In this document: positions 28,505-36,446 of the stretch, piece by piece
Layout: the number at the start of each line of letters is the position of its first letter
Position numbering within the stretch: position 1 is the first letter of the stretch
Source: Candidatus Krumholzibacteriota bacterium
Lineage (GTDB): Bacteria; Krumholzibacteriota; Krumholzibacteriia; Krumholzibacteriales; Krumholzibacteriaceae
Assembly (NCBI GenBank): GCA_016933255.1
Contig: JAFGBF010000006.1
Span: 62,001 to 126,000, forward strand
Direction of reading: 5' to 3'
DNA length: 64,000 nucleotides
Notes under the pieces: generated by a model
What the model saw: the letters and a program-made list of their open reading frames with translations, nothing else
What the model was told of the DNA's origin: nothing
Database searches by the model: none
Program-made: the position numbers and the translations under genes

Positions 28505-30073
28505 TTGAACTTGCCCGCATTGAATCGGAAATTCGATAAATCAGCTATTAAAGAAAGATATCTGGAATCTCTTCCATCTGTGCCGAAGCGTGCGAGGCCG
28601 GTCTATGTCGGATACCCGTCAACCTACAGGATCGGGATGTCGAATCTCGGGCTGCACTTTATCTACCGGTCACTTGCATCAAGAGGCTCGATGAGGGTCG
28701 AAAGGTTCTTTACCGATACGGCCCCTTTGACCTTTGAGACGGGAGCTGGAATCTCTGATGCCTTCGCTCTTCTTTTTTCCGTCTCCTACGAAGAGGATTA
28801 TCTTGATCTGATCAGGATACTTGTGACTGCCGGCGTGGAACCGCTGCGGAGCAGAAGAGAAGGCGGGCCATTAATTATTGCCGGCGGACCGGCAACAAGC
28901 GCCAATCCTATGCCCCTTTCGGAGATTGTTGATGCAGCTGCGCTTGGTGAAGGCGAGGGGATCATCGGTGAAATAGCAGAAATACTGGAGTCTGCGGATA
29001 ATGATGACCGGAATTCTGTAGTCGACAGACTGGCAAATATAGAGGGGATGTACGTACCCTCCAGACCCGGGAAGATCCCGGTAATAAGGCACGGGTCACG
29101 AGGTAGTGTCTTTCCTCACTCGATAATACTCTCATCCGATACTGTATTCCCCGATACGCTGCTGATCGAGACTGGACGGGGATGTCCGGGAAGCTGCGGA
29201 TTTTGTCTCGCAAGGTCCCTGTACAGGCCGTACAGGCCCGCATCTTTCGAAGCGATCGCACGGTTGCTTGAAAAGACCTCCGGAAAGGTCGATAAATTAG
29301 GCCTTGTAAGTACTGCCGTGATCTCTCATCCGCGGTTTAACGATATCATGGGTCTTATTAGGAAATACGGATTGAGTGTCGGGTTCAGTTCGTTTAAAGC
29401 TGAAGATATAGATGCGGAAAAGGCATCTATGATATCGGAGGCCGGTGTACGCTCGGTAAGCCTTGCCCCTGAATCGGGGAGCGAAAAGGTGCGGTTCAGG
29501 CTTGGCAAAAAGGTACCTGACGAGATATATATAGATGCGGTAAAGGAGCTTGTCAAAAACGGTATCGTAAATATCAACCTCTATCTGCTGACCGGGTCTC
29601 CCGGTGAAGACGGCAAAGCGCGCGATGATACGAGGACCTTTCTGAAAAGGGTCAGAGAAGTATCCGGAAAAGGAAGGGTCTCTGTTCATACAAACGTGCT
29701 GATCCCGAAGCCCTGGACGCCTTTACAGTTTTATCCCGTTCCCGCAGCGGGCGAACTAAAGGGAAATATCGAGGCGATATCGAAGATCTGCAGGGATACA
29801 GGGATCTCTTTTGCTGCAAAATCGATACGGTCGTCACTCAGGCAGGCGATCCTTTCAATCGGGGGAAAAGAGGCGGGGAATGCATTGATAGCCTATTCCG
29901 GAGGCTCAATATCGTGGAAAAAGGCGTTCAGGGAGAATGGGATAGATCCTGACGAGGTCCACGAAGAGAGGGGGATCGGACGGCCGCTTCCATGGGACCG
30001 GATAACCGGCCCGTGCGGAAAAGATTCTCTTCTTTCCCGATATAAAAAGATGGTCGATCTGAAATTTCCCTGA
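28505..30073 (+). CDS. B12-binding-like radical SAM protein
   Basis: About 522 residues. The radical SAM cluster motif is C227-x3-C231-x2-C234 ('GCPGSCGFC'). The N-terminal part has 'YPSTYRIGMSNLGLHFIYRSL' and 'GGPATSANPMPLSEIVDAAALGEGE', typical of a cobalamin-binding-fold domain fused ahead of the radical SAM barrel, as in the TIGR03960-type and YgiQ-like families. The reaction is unknown. TTG 28505 is preferred (GAGGT four bases upstream, just after the TPR stop); ATG 28460 would lie inside the TPR gene. Confidence 0.78.
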   Translation: MNLPALNRKFDKSAIKERYLESLPSVPKRARPVYVGYPSTYRIGMSNLGLHFIYRSLASRGSMRVERFFTDTAPLTFETGAGISDAFALLFSVSYEEDYLDLIRILVTAGVEPLRSRREGGPLIIAGGPATSANPMPLSEIVDAAALGEGEGIIGEIAEILESADNDDRNSVVDRLANIEGMYVPSRPGKIPVIRHGSRGSVFPHSIILSSDTVFPDTLLIETGRGCPGSCGFCLARSLYRPYRPASFEAIARLLEKTSGKVDKLGLVSTAVISHPRFNDIMGLIRKYGLSVGFSSFKAEDIDAEKASMISEAGVRSVSLAPESGSEKVRFRLGKKVPDEIYIDAVKELVKNGIVNINLYLLTGSPGEDGKARDDTRTFLKRVREVSGKGRVSVHTNVLIPKPWTPLQFYPVPAAGELKGNIEAISKICRDTGISFAAKSIRSSLRQAILSIGGKEAGNALIAYSGGSISWKKAFRENGIDPDEVHEERGIGRPLPWDRITGPCGKDSLLSRYKKMVDLKFP

Positions 30074-30107
30074 TGCGGGGAGAAAGAGGGCCGAGGACTC
30101 CGGCAAT

Positions 30108-30141
30108 GAAAAATAAAAGGCCGGGAACGACGGTTCCCGGC
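30108..30141 (-). terminator. Intrinsic terminator of rpmB
   Basis: GCCGGGAAC (30120-30128) pairs with GTTCCCGGC (30133-30141) in a 9-bp stem with a 4-base loop. On the minus strand the stem is followed by a T-rich tract (complement of 30108-30119). The geometry fits termination of the leftward rpmB transcript. Confidence 0.8.
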
Positions 30142-30179
30142 AGGTGCAGATAAAAAGAAACGGTTGTCGATCTGAAATG

Positions 30180-30371
30180 TCAGGTAACCTTTTTTGCGGC
30201 TCCGCTTTTAATGCAATTGGTGCAGACGTAGGTCTTTTTCGTCTTGCCGCCGATCTCTATCCTGATCTTCTGAAGATTGGGAAGCCAGCGCCGCTTTGTA
30301 AGGTTGTGTGCATGACTGACATTATTGCCTGTCATCGGTTTCTTTCCGCATATCGCGCATTCTTTACTCAT
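30180..30371 (-). CDS. rpmB: Ribosomal protein bL28 (zinc-ribbon form)
   Basis: 63 residues encoded on the minus strand. The sequence '[20 protein letters not shown]' is diagnostic for bL28. Two CxxC pairs (C5/C8 and C50/C53) make this the zinc-binding C+ paralogue type. A GGAG site lies seven bases upstream of the ATG (complement of 30379-30382). It is a single-gene unit between two + strand genes with its own terminator; divergence from recG leaves 77 bases for both promoters. The longer + strand frame over the same bases is a shadow. Confidence 0.96.
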   Translation of the reverse strand: MSKECAICGKKPMTGNNVSHAHNLTKRRWLPNLQKIRIEIGGKTKKTYVCTNCIKSGAAKKVT

Positions 30372-30448
30372 ATCGTTTCTCCTTATATATTCGTATATAC
30401 AAAAGATTCTATAATTTAGAGGATAAAAACCGGCTTTGCAAGTATTTT

Positions 30449-32548
30449 ATGGGAAAAGAGATGTATAAAGAAGATCTTCTAGCCGAAAAGAGTCAATTTG
30501 TCAAGGGCGTCGGACCTTCAAGGCAGGTGCTGCTGGCGAGACTCGGGATTGAGACTGTCGAAGGGCTCCTGACACATTACCCCCGCGATTATTATGACAG
30601 ATCAGAACTGAGCGGGATCAGCTCCCTGGAGGCCGGAAAGAACTCCGGGTTCACAGGGATCGTACTGGCTGTTTCGAACCGGAGACTGGGCCCGAGAAGG
30701 TCGCTTCTGACGGTTGTCGTCGGTGATGAGACAGGGATAATCAACCTGGTTTTCTTCAATCAGCCTTATCTGAAGAGTCAATTCAGACAGGGGCTCCGGA
30801 TCATCGCCAGCGGGACTATCCAGATCTACAGGGGACAGAAACAGATGATCGCTCCTGAATATGAGATCATAACCGGCGAGCTGGGAGAAGAGCTTATTCA
30901 TACAGGAAGGATAGTACCCGTCTATCCCCTTACCGCGGGGATCAGCCAGAGGATGATCCGGAGGATAATAAAAGCGGCTCTGGCAAAGAGTGAGGGACTG
31001 ATCCCCGAAAACCTTCCTGAACGCCTCATAAGGTCTATGGGACTGCCCGGAAGAGAGGAAGCGCTGAGACAGATCCATTATCCGGATGACTGGATATCTC
31101 TCGAAAAAGCTGTCAGACGCCTGAAATTCGAAGAGGTCTTCTATCTGCATCTTCTTATAGGGCAGAGGAGAAGATTATTTTCAGGAAGCAGACCGAGACC
31201 GGCTATCAGCCGTCCATTTTCGCTTGTCGAGGATTTCCTTGGGTCTCTGCCTTTTGATCTGACGAAGGCGCAGAAGAGAGTCCTCCAGGAGATAGAGAAA
31301 GATATTACCGGAAAAAGAGGTCTGGGAAGACTGCTTCAGGGGGATGTCGGAAGCGGAAAGACGATAGTGGGGCTTGCCGCGATGCTTATGGCGGTGAGTA
31401 ACGGATACCAGGCGGCGATGATGGTTCCGACCGAGATACTGGCGCAGCAGCATGCCTTTAAGATAAAAGAATATCTGGAGCGGTCATCAATCCGGATAGA
31501 ACTTCTCGTCGGGTCGATGAGGCCCTCAGAAAAGAAGGAGGTCCATCAGGGACTCATAGATGGTTCTATCGATATCGTAGTGGGAACACAGACATTGATC
31601 CAGGAGGGAATATCTTTTAATAAACTGGGCCTGGCGATCATCGACGAGCAGCATCGATTCGGCGTAAAGCAGAGGGCAAGACTTGGAAGTGGAGATACTA
31701 TCCCTCATTTTATGGTTATGACGGCGACACCTATTCCCCGCAGCCTTGCTCAGACGGTATACGGGGATCTGGATCTTTCGATCATAGATGAACTTCCTTT
31801 CGGGGCAAGGAAAGTGCGGACCGAAATTGTCGAATATAGCGGCAGGGAGAAGGTCTTTCAGAGGATGAGGGAGCTTTTTGATTCCGGCCGGCAGGGTTTC
31901 ATACTTTACCCTCTCGTCGAGGAAAGTGAGAAAAGCGATCTGAAGGCTGCGGTCGATCAGTATGAAAGATTGCAGAAAGTGGAATTTGCCGGATACCCTA
32001 TTGGACTTTTGCACGGAAGGATGAGTTTTGAGGAAAAATCAAAAGCGATCTCTATGTTTCGTGAGGGTAAGATATGCGGACTCGTAACTACGACGGTGAT
32101 AGAGGTAGGCGTGGATATTCCTAATGCTGCCGCACTTATCGTAAATCATCCCGAAAGGTTCGGGCTTGCCCAGCTGCATCAGCTCAGGGGAAGAGTCGGG
32201 CGGGGCGGTGGCGAAGGTGAATGTTATCTGATGCCCGGTGAGAACGCAGGAAGCGGCAGCAACAGGCGGCTGAGCTTTTTTGCCGGAAACGATGACGGTT
32301 TCAAAGTGGCCGAAATGGATCTGAAACTTCGAGGACCTGGAGAGATATGGGGGCTTAGACAGTCTGGATATCCGGTTTTCAAGCTGATCAATCCGTTTTC
32401 TGATAAAGAGATCGTCGATATTTCCTGGAATGAGAGCCTCGCTCTGCTGGATGGAGATCCGGGGCTGAAAAAGAAAGAAAACGAGGTTGTCTCAAAGTAT
32501 TTTCACGGTTATTGTAAAACGAGGATGGAACTGGCAGATATTGGATGA
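30449..32548 (+). CDS. recG: ATP-dependent DNA helicase RecG
   Basis: 699 residues: N-terminal OB-fold wedge domain, then superfamily 2 helicase domains with Walker A 'GDVGSGKT' (298-305), the DEQH box 'IIDEQHRFGVKQR', 'MTATPIPRSLA' and motif VI 'QLHQLRGRVGRG'. RecG remodels stalled forks and branched DNA in the cytoplasm. TATAAT at 30410-30415 may be its -10 element; the start has no strong ribosome site. Length is normal for the family. Confidence 0.96.
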   Translation: MGKEMYKEDLLAEKSQFVKGVGPSRQVLLARLGIETVEGLLTHYPRDYYDRSELSGISSLEAGKNSGFTGIVLAVSNRRLGPRRSLLTVVVGDETGIINLVFFNQPYLKSQFRQGLRIIASGTIQIYRGQKQMIAPEYEIITGELGEELIHTGRIVPVYPLTAGISQRMIRRIIKAALAKSEGLIPENLPERLIRSMGLPGREEALRQIHYPDDWISLEKAVRRLKFEEVFYLHLLIGQRRRLFSGSRPRPAISRPFSLVEDFLGSLPFDLTKAQKRVLQEIEKDITGKRGLGRLLQGDVGSGKTIVGLAAMLMAVSNGYQAAMMVPTEILAQQHAFKIKEYLERSSIRIELLVGSMRPSEKKEVHQGLIDGSIDIVVGTQTLIQEGISFNKLGLAIIDEQHRFGVKQRARLGSGDTIPHFMVMTATPIPRSLAQTVYGDLDLSIIDELPFGARKVRTEIVEYSGREKVFQRMRELFDSGRQGFILYPLVEESEKSDLKAAVDQYERLQKVEFAGYPIGLLHGRMSFEEKSKAISMFREGKICGLVTTTVIEVGVDIPNAAALIVNHPERFGLAQLHQLRGRVGRGGGEGECYLMPGENAGSGSNRRLSFFAGNDDGFKVAEMDLKLRGPGEIWGLRQSGYPVFKLINPFSDKEIVDISWNESLALLDGDPGLKKKENEVVSKYFHGYCKTRMELADIG

Positions 32549-32571
32549 CGGTATAATATCGAAGGGAGAAG

Positions 32572-33123
32572 ATGTTGATTTCCAGGCGAGAAGCGATGGT
32601 ACTTGTCGAAAAACACCTTACAAAAAAGAATCTGGTAAAACACGTTCTTGCTGTCGAGGCGATAATGAGAAGACTTGCCGGGATCTTTGGAGAAGATGTC
32701 GAGTTATGGGGGATGGCCGGCCTTCTTCATGATCTTGACTATGAAGATACATTCGATTTTCCGGAAAAACATGGATACCTTACCCTGGATATTATTTCAA
32801 AATTGGATATCCCGAAGGAAGTCGGCCAGGCGATACTGGCCCACGCGGGCCAGATTGAGTGTAAATCACTAATGGATAAGGCTATATACTGCTCTGACCC
32901 TGTTACTGGCTTGATTGTTGCATCAGCGCTGATGCACCCCTCAAAGAGCCTGGCCGGGACTGATGCCGGGTTTGTGGGGAAGCGTTACACTGAAAAGAGG
33001 TTTGCCGCGGGAGCAGACCGTGAGGCAATTGCAGGTTGTAGTGAGCTGGGTCTGGATTTGCACGAGTTCTTCGAGATTTCGATCGGCGCAATGACAGATA
33101 TTTCTGATTTACTTGGATTGTAG
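32572..33123 (+). CDS. HD-domain protein
   Basis: 183 residues with metal-ligand residues H24, H53 and D54 in 'HVLAVEAIMRRLA...AGLLHDLDYE', then 'HGYLTLDII' and 'AILAHAG', the normal order for HD phosphohydrolases. The substrate is not known. It has a good GGGAG site and lies 23 bases after recG, so it may be co-transcribed. Similar small HD proteins are annotated as HDIG-type hydrolases of unknown substrate. Confidence 0.8.
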   Translation: MLISRREAMVLVEKHLTKKNLVKHVLAVEAIMRRLAGIFGEDVELWGMAGLLHDLDYEDTFDFPEKHGYLTLDIISKLDIPKEVGQAILAHAGQIECKSLMDKAIYCSDPVTGLIVASALMHPSKSLAGTDAGFVGKRYTEKRFAAGADREAIAGCSELGLDLHEFFEISIGAMTDISDLLGL

Positions 33124-33165
33124 GTTTTTTCGGCTGGCTCACCCAGTAACTTAAGGAGTAGACAG

Positions 33166-33735
33166 ATGATCGTCACCTGCGGTGAATGTCAGACGAAGTA
33201 TCTTCTGGATGAAATAAAGGTCCCGGACAAAGGGATAAGGGTAAGGTGTCCGAAGTGCAGGTTTGTGTGGAGGCTTTCCAGGCCTGTCGCCGAACCGGAC
33301 TTTCAGATAAACAGGAGCAATTATAGTTCGGAACCTGTGGTTTCTCAGCCGCAGAGGGCAGGTTGGGGGGCGGGTGAAAGTAAGACTTCCGCTGTAATGG
33401 CCGAACCGATCCCTTCAGCATCCAGTAAAGAGCATGTGATCTCTGAAAAGGGACCGGAACCTGAAGCTGAAGTTCAGGAGACTCCCGAGCAGAAGAAAGA
33501 AAGGGAACGCACGAAACGTTTGGCGCGCGTCTTTGTAAGTGATATACTGATCTACAATCAGGAAAAGAGAGATCAGGCTCTTCTGGAGGGGAACCTGATG
33601 ACTGCTCTTGGGTCGGAGATAAAGAAAGCCTGGGAAGCCTACAAGGAGAAGGTGGGGCCGGATGTAGTCGAATCGAACGACTATTTCCGAAATGCCCTTA
33701 ATGATATCCTTGCTGACGGGCAGAAAGTATTCTGA
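33166..33735 (+). CDS. MJ0042-type zinc-finger protein
   Basis: 189 residues. The N-terminal ~40 residues form the MJ0042/zinc_ribbon_5 finger: 'CGECQTKY' followed by 'RVRCPKCRFVW', giving four cysteines. A low-complexity Pro/Glu-rich linker (about 50-115) separates it from a helical C-terminal region. No membrane helix is present, although such fingers often precede envelope or gliding proteins. The ribosome site AAGGAG is strong. It starts the signalling region and is nine bases before the HATPase gene. Confidence 0.7.
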   Translation: MIVTCGECQTKYLLDEIKVPDKGIRVRCPKCRFVWRLSRPVAEPDFQINRSNYSSEPVVSQPQRAGWGAGESKTSAVMAEPIPSASSKEHVISEKGPEPEAEVQETPEQKKERERTKRLARVFVSDILIYNQEKRDQALLEGNLMTALGSEIKKAWEAYKEKVGPDVVESNDYFRNALNDILADGQKVF

Positions 33736-33743
33736 TTACGCGT

Positions 33744-34568
33744 GTGAATAGCAAGTATCTATATATTTTGAACCTTGCTCCGGATCTCTATTCGGAGTTT
33801 TTCGGGGAGACTAAGCTGCCGGATGGTATCGACGTCAAAGTCTACAAGACCTACTCCGGACTGATGAGGGGACTTGAGGCAAAAAAAGTCGATGCTCCCG
33901 GCATAGTCGTTTTTCTGAAAGACGCGAAGCTCGATCCTGCCAAGACTCGAAAGCTCAGGCTTGCCGGATTGGATTCACCGATTCATATCGTGTCGGATCA
34001 CTGTGAAGAGAAGACCTGCCTGGTCTACCTTTCAATGGGAATAAATTCTATCATTACTCCCCCTTTCGGCAAGGGAGATCTCCTTTCGGTCGTTAACAGA
34101 AGAGCCGACAAAGAATTATTATTTCCCCGAAATAACGATCTGATCAAGGAAGGACAGGTCCGTCTTGACTTTCTGGTTCCAAGCAAATTGTCGAGAATAC
34201 TTGGCGTAAACCGCCTGATCTCTTTTCTTGCCGCGGAATTCGGATTTCCCCCCGAAGAATGCAGGGTCAATCTTCCCATGGTGATGGATGAGGTGCTCAG
34301 CAATGCGATAGAACACGGGAACAAGGGAAATGAAGACCTGAAGGTCCATATCAGGATATATGTAAGTTCCAGCCGGATCGTAATAAAAGTGGAGGACCAG
34401 GGAGAAGGTTTCATCCCTGAAGATGTTGATGATCCGAGGGACAAGGAAAACCTCTACAAGGGTTCCGGCAGGGGAATCTATCTGATAAAAGAGATGATGG
34501 ATAAAGTCATTTTCAAAAATGGCGGCCGGCTCATCGAGATCGAAAAACTGAATCCTCTCAAAGGATGA
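33744..34568 (+). CDS. Pseudo-receiver fused to RsbW-like HATPase
   Basis: 274 residues. The first ~125 resemble a response-regulator receiver fold ('GIVVFLKDAKLDPAKTRKL', 'GINSIITPPFGKGDL') without the usual acidic pocket. The C-terminal ~140 residues are a GHKL ATPase of the anti-sigma/serine-kinase type: N box 'MDEVLSNAIEHGN' with E183 and N187, G1 'EDQGEGF', and G2 'GSGRGIYLIKEMMD'. No histidine phospho-acceptor domain is present. It may bind or phosphorylate a STAS or sigma-like partner; the partner is not adjacent. GTG start. Confidence 0.72.
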   Translation: MNSKYLYILNLAPDLYSEFFGETKLPDGIDVKVYKTYSGLMRGLEAKKVDAPGIVVFLKDAKLDPAKTRKLRLAGLDSPIHIVSDHCEEKTCLVYLSMGINSIITPPFGKGDLLSVVNRRADKELLFPRNNDLIKEGQVRLDFLVPSKLSRILGVNRLISFLAAEFGFPPEECRVNLPMVMDEVLSNAIEHGNKGNEDLKVHIRIYVSSSRIVIKVEDQGEGFIPEDVDDPRDKENLYKGSGRGIYLIKEMMDKVIFKNGGRLIEIEKLNPLKG

Positions 34569-34582
34569 CAGGGGATCCGCAT

Positions 34583-35023
34583 TCATTCCCCCCATTTTTC
34601 ACGGGAAATCTTGTCGAGGAGAGAGTCGATCTGACTTTTTACTCTTTCATGCTGATCAGGTTCGAATAGGACCTTTTTGATGCGCCCCTCTTTATCTTTT
34701 TTTACATAGCGGAGAGCTTTTATGTTTTCCAGCGGGATAAGGATATCCTTGCTGACTCTGACTTCTATGCTTTTATCATCGAGATTCTTGTCGGGGCTGT
34801 TGAACGGATGCATCCCCATTCCCCATCCATGAACGAACATCGAACAGATTATTGCTCTGAACGTATTCTGTCTCTGGATCGAATCGAGTTCGAACGTATC
34901 CTGAAATTTCTCCATCATACCGTCTATTACGATCTGGAGTTTGTTAAGGATCTCCGGTTTGGGCTCGTTGTTGAGAAGCTTATGAAATACTTCTTTAAGG
35001 ATTCTTTCCGTTATTTCCATCAT
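34583..35023 (-). CDS. Conserved-looking hypothetical protein
   Basis: 146 residues from the ATG at 35023 (a TTG at 35050 extends the frame but has no ribosome site; GGGGG lies just before the ATG pair). It is alpha-helical at the N-terminus, with a 'FVHGWGMGMHPFN' motif in the middle and a basic C-terminus. No family is recognised. It converges on the HATPase gene with only 14 bases between stops and diverges from the zinc-ribbon gene at 35238. The opposite-strand frame at 34808-35053 is much shorter and considered a shadow. Confidence 0.5.
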   Translation of the reverse strand: MMEITERILKEVFHKLLNNEPKPEILNKLQIVIDGMMEKFQDTFELDSIQRQNTFRAIICSMFVHGWGMGMHPFNSPDKNLDDKSIEVRVSKDILIPLENIKALRYVKKDKEGRIKKVLFEPDQHERVKSQIDSLLDKISREKWGE

Positions 35024-35184
35024 GCCCCCAGTCAGATGCGTTTCCTTCAATGAATGTGGTGGCTGCAGAATCTATGCAGTCTGTCCGGTCAAAGATGCAA
35101 AAAGAGTACCAAAGCAGTGTAACTCCTGATTCGTAAGCGGAATATCTTATCGGAAGATAAATGAAAGGCGTCATGAGGCCGAAA

Positions 35185-35200
35185 TGGCACACTTCTCGCT
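35185..35200 (+). promoter_or_regulatory. Sigma54-type promoter upstream of the zinc-ribbon gene
   Basis: TGGCACA-CTTC-TCGCT matches the sigma54 consensus TGGCACRNNNNTTGCW except for one base in the -12 element. The invariant GG (35186-35187) and GC (35198-35199) are 12 bases apart, as required. The predicted transcript start is near 35211, 27 bases before the TTG start at 35238. Confidence 0.6.
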
Positions 35201-35237
35201 TTATGACCAGCATGGCGTAAAATCAGGAGGAGATAGA

Positions 35238-35654
35238 TTGCAGTCTACTATTGAGATCACGATTTTCATGCAAAAAGCGATTTACTACTGCAGTAAACTT
35301 ATTGCTGCCAGAGGGATCATTGAACTTACCGACAGGATGCTGAATTTTGAGGTCTCTTCACTCGATGCTTCATTCGGAATAAAGAATATCTCGATCGATC
35401 TCGGAGATGTCACAGATGTCAAGATCTTGTGCGGAGACCTGAACCCCAAGATCGTTTTGTACGCCAACGCAAGGAAATACGAATTCGTATTATCCGGAGG
35501 GCAGGAACTCTATGACAGGCTGAAAGATGTCCTGTCGATGTCCGGGGAGAGGCCCCTCTGTGTCGATAAATCATGTTTTACCCACAAATGCAGGTGCGGA
35601 AGAGAGATCAACAACAATTATCATTTCTGCCCCTGGTGCGGGGCCAAAATATAG
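35238..35654 (+). CDS. GRAM/PH-like domain protein with C-terminal zinc ribbon
   Basis: 138 residues from TTG 35238. GGAGG at 35226-35230 is seven bases upstream; the ATG at 35184 lies inside the sigma54 promoter and is rejected. The body looks like a small beta-rich PH/GRAM-type domain ('IELTDRMLNFEV', 'ISIDLGDVTDVKIL', 'YEFVLSGGQELYDRL'). The end carries a 'CRCGREINNNYHFCPWCG' zinc ribbon, with two further cysteines just before it. No enzymatic residues are seen, so an adaptor role is inferred. The domain call is tentative. Confidence 0.62.
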   Translation: MQSTIEITIFMQKAIYYCSKLIAARGIIELTDRMLNFEVSSLDASFGIKNISIDLGDVTDVKILCGDLNPKIVLYANARKYEFVLSGGQELYDRLKDVLSMSGERPLCVDKSCFTHKCRCGREINNNYHFCPWCGAKI

Positions 35655-35720
35655 CGGGCCCCTGAAATACGAATTTTTTCAGTTGTTTAAATCTCCCCTA
35701 TTTATTACATTTATCCCAGA

Positions 35721-35730
35721 CAGTATACTG
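35721..35730. promoter_or_regulatory. 10-base palindrome before the small lipoprotein gene
   Basis: CAGTATACTG is perfectly symmetric and lies 38 bases before the start. A weak promoter (TTGTTT 35683-35688, 17 bases, TACATT 35706-35711) would place it just downstream of the transcript start, where a repressor could act. Short enough to occur by chance. Confidence 0.3.
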
Positions 35731-35768
35731 CTGGTAATATTGGATGTAGTCTCCAGGAGGTCGGGATT

Positions 35769-36122
35769 ATGCGGATCGGTGTTTTGTTATTGATCAGTAG
35801 TCTGTTGCTGCTGTTCTTTGTATCGGGCTGCAAGGAAACACAGTCTGCAGAGGAAACCGGTTTTAAACTGGTCGCGGATAACTGTATCTCGATAGGGATA
35901 AAGGTATTTATCGATGGTGAGTACGAGTGTACAGTTTCAGCGGATCAGCCATATTTCTTTCCTCTTTCGGCAGGGACTTACGATCTTTTTGCCCGCAGCA
36001 ACGCCACGCTCTCTATAAGCGAGCCGGATCCTCTTTGCTGGACAAGGCAGGTCTCGGTCTCTGACGGAAATATCACCGAAGTCCTCCTCGACTGCGCCGA
36101 TGCGGAAGATTGCAACGAGTAG
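35769..36122 (+). CDS. Small lipoprotein of unknown function
   Basis: 117 residues. A signal peptide of about 20 residues ends in the lipobox 'FVSGC', with lipidated Cys21. The mature part is beta-rich with paired cysteines and a 'GIKVFIDGEYECTVSADQPYFFPLSAGTYDLFARS' layout that recalls PEGA-type surface domains. A perfect AGGAGGT precedes the ATG. A strong terminator follows, so it is the last gene of its unit. Exported and membrane-anchored; the role is unknown. Confidence 0.72.
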   Translation: MRIGVLLLISSLLLLFFVSGCKETQSAEETGFKLVADNCISIGIKVFIDGEYECTVSADQPYFFPLSAGTYDLFARSNATLSISEPDPLCWTRQVSVSDGNITEVLLDCADAEDCNE

Positions 36123-36164
36123 TGATCCCCGGTTCGAAAAAGGCGCTCTGGTATCGCAGATTAC

Positions 36165-36202
36165 AAAGCTCTTTCTCATTTTTGGGAAAGAGCTTTTTTT
36201 TT
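36165..36202 (+). terminator. Strong intrinsic terminator after the lipoprotein gene
   Basis: AAAGCTCTTTC (36165-36175) pairs without mismatch with GAAAGAGCTTT (36186-36196) around a 10-base loop and runs into nine Ts (36194-36202). It isolates the downstream sigma54 unit. Confidence 0.92.
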
Positions 36203-36269
36203 ATGCGATTTCGGCACCTGTAACTGCTTCTTATCAAATAAGATATAAAACGACGACAGGCAATTAAGG

Positions 36270-36285
36270 TGGCACGTTAATTGCG
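36270..36285 (+). promoter_or_regulatory. Near-perfect sigma54 promoter of the MglA-type GTPase gene
   Basis: TGGCACG-TTAA-TTGCG fits TGGCACRNNNNTTGCW at every defined base except the last W. GG is at 36271-36272 and GC at 36283-36284. Transcription is predicted to start near 36296, giving a leader of about 150 bases. No enhancer site or activator gene was recognised nearby. Confidence 0.75.
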
Positions 36286-36296
36286 AAAGCGATTGT

Positions 36297-36422
36297 GTCG
36301 GGGTGGATTATTCCTGGTTCTAACGAAATAGATAAACACCCTAGCTCAAGTTACGTTAGCCTGCTCCGGGTTCTGCTTCATTCGTCTCTGCACCGAGTGA
36401 GCGGGATGGAAGCTGCCCCGAC
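36297..36422 (+). ncRNA. Candidate structured mRNA leader of the mglA gene
   Basis: A 10-bp helix (36297-36306 with 36413-36422, two G-U pairs) would close the whole leader. It begins one base after the predicted sigma54 transcript start and ends ten bases before the AAGGAG ribosome site (36432-36437). Inside are CTAACG/CGTTAG (36320-36325/36354-36359), GCTTC/GAAGC (36375-36379/36409-36413, which shares its last base with the closing helix) and a competing GCTC/GAGC (36363-36366/36399-36402). No known riboswitch consensus was recognised. Confidence 0.4.
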
Positions 36423-36446
36423 TTTTAGAGCAAGGAGATTGACAGC

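Larger units (their letters stand above)
36203..36446. other. Non-coding region holding the mglA promoter and leader
   Basis: Together with the terminator this gap (36123-36446) is 324 bases long. It contains the sigma54 promoter and a structured leader, described separately. A 61-residue frame from GTG 36295 has no family features or ribosome site and runs into the mglA gene out of frame. Confidence 0.7.

Noticed and set aside
30144-30419. 91-residue + strand frame over rpmB
   Set aside because: rpmB on the minus strand has diagnostic bL28 sequence and its own terminator.
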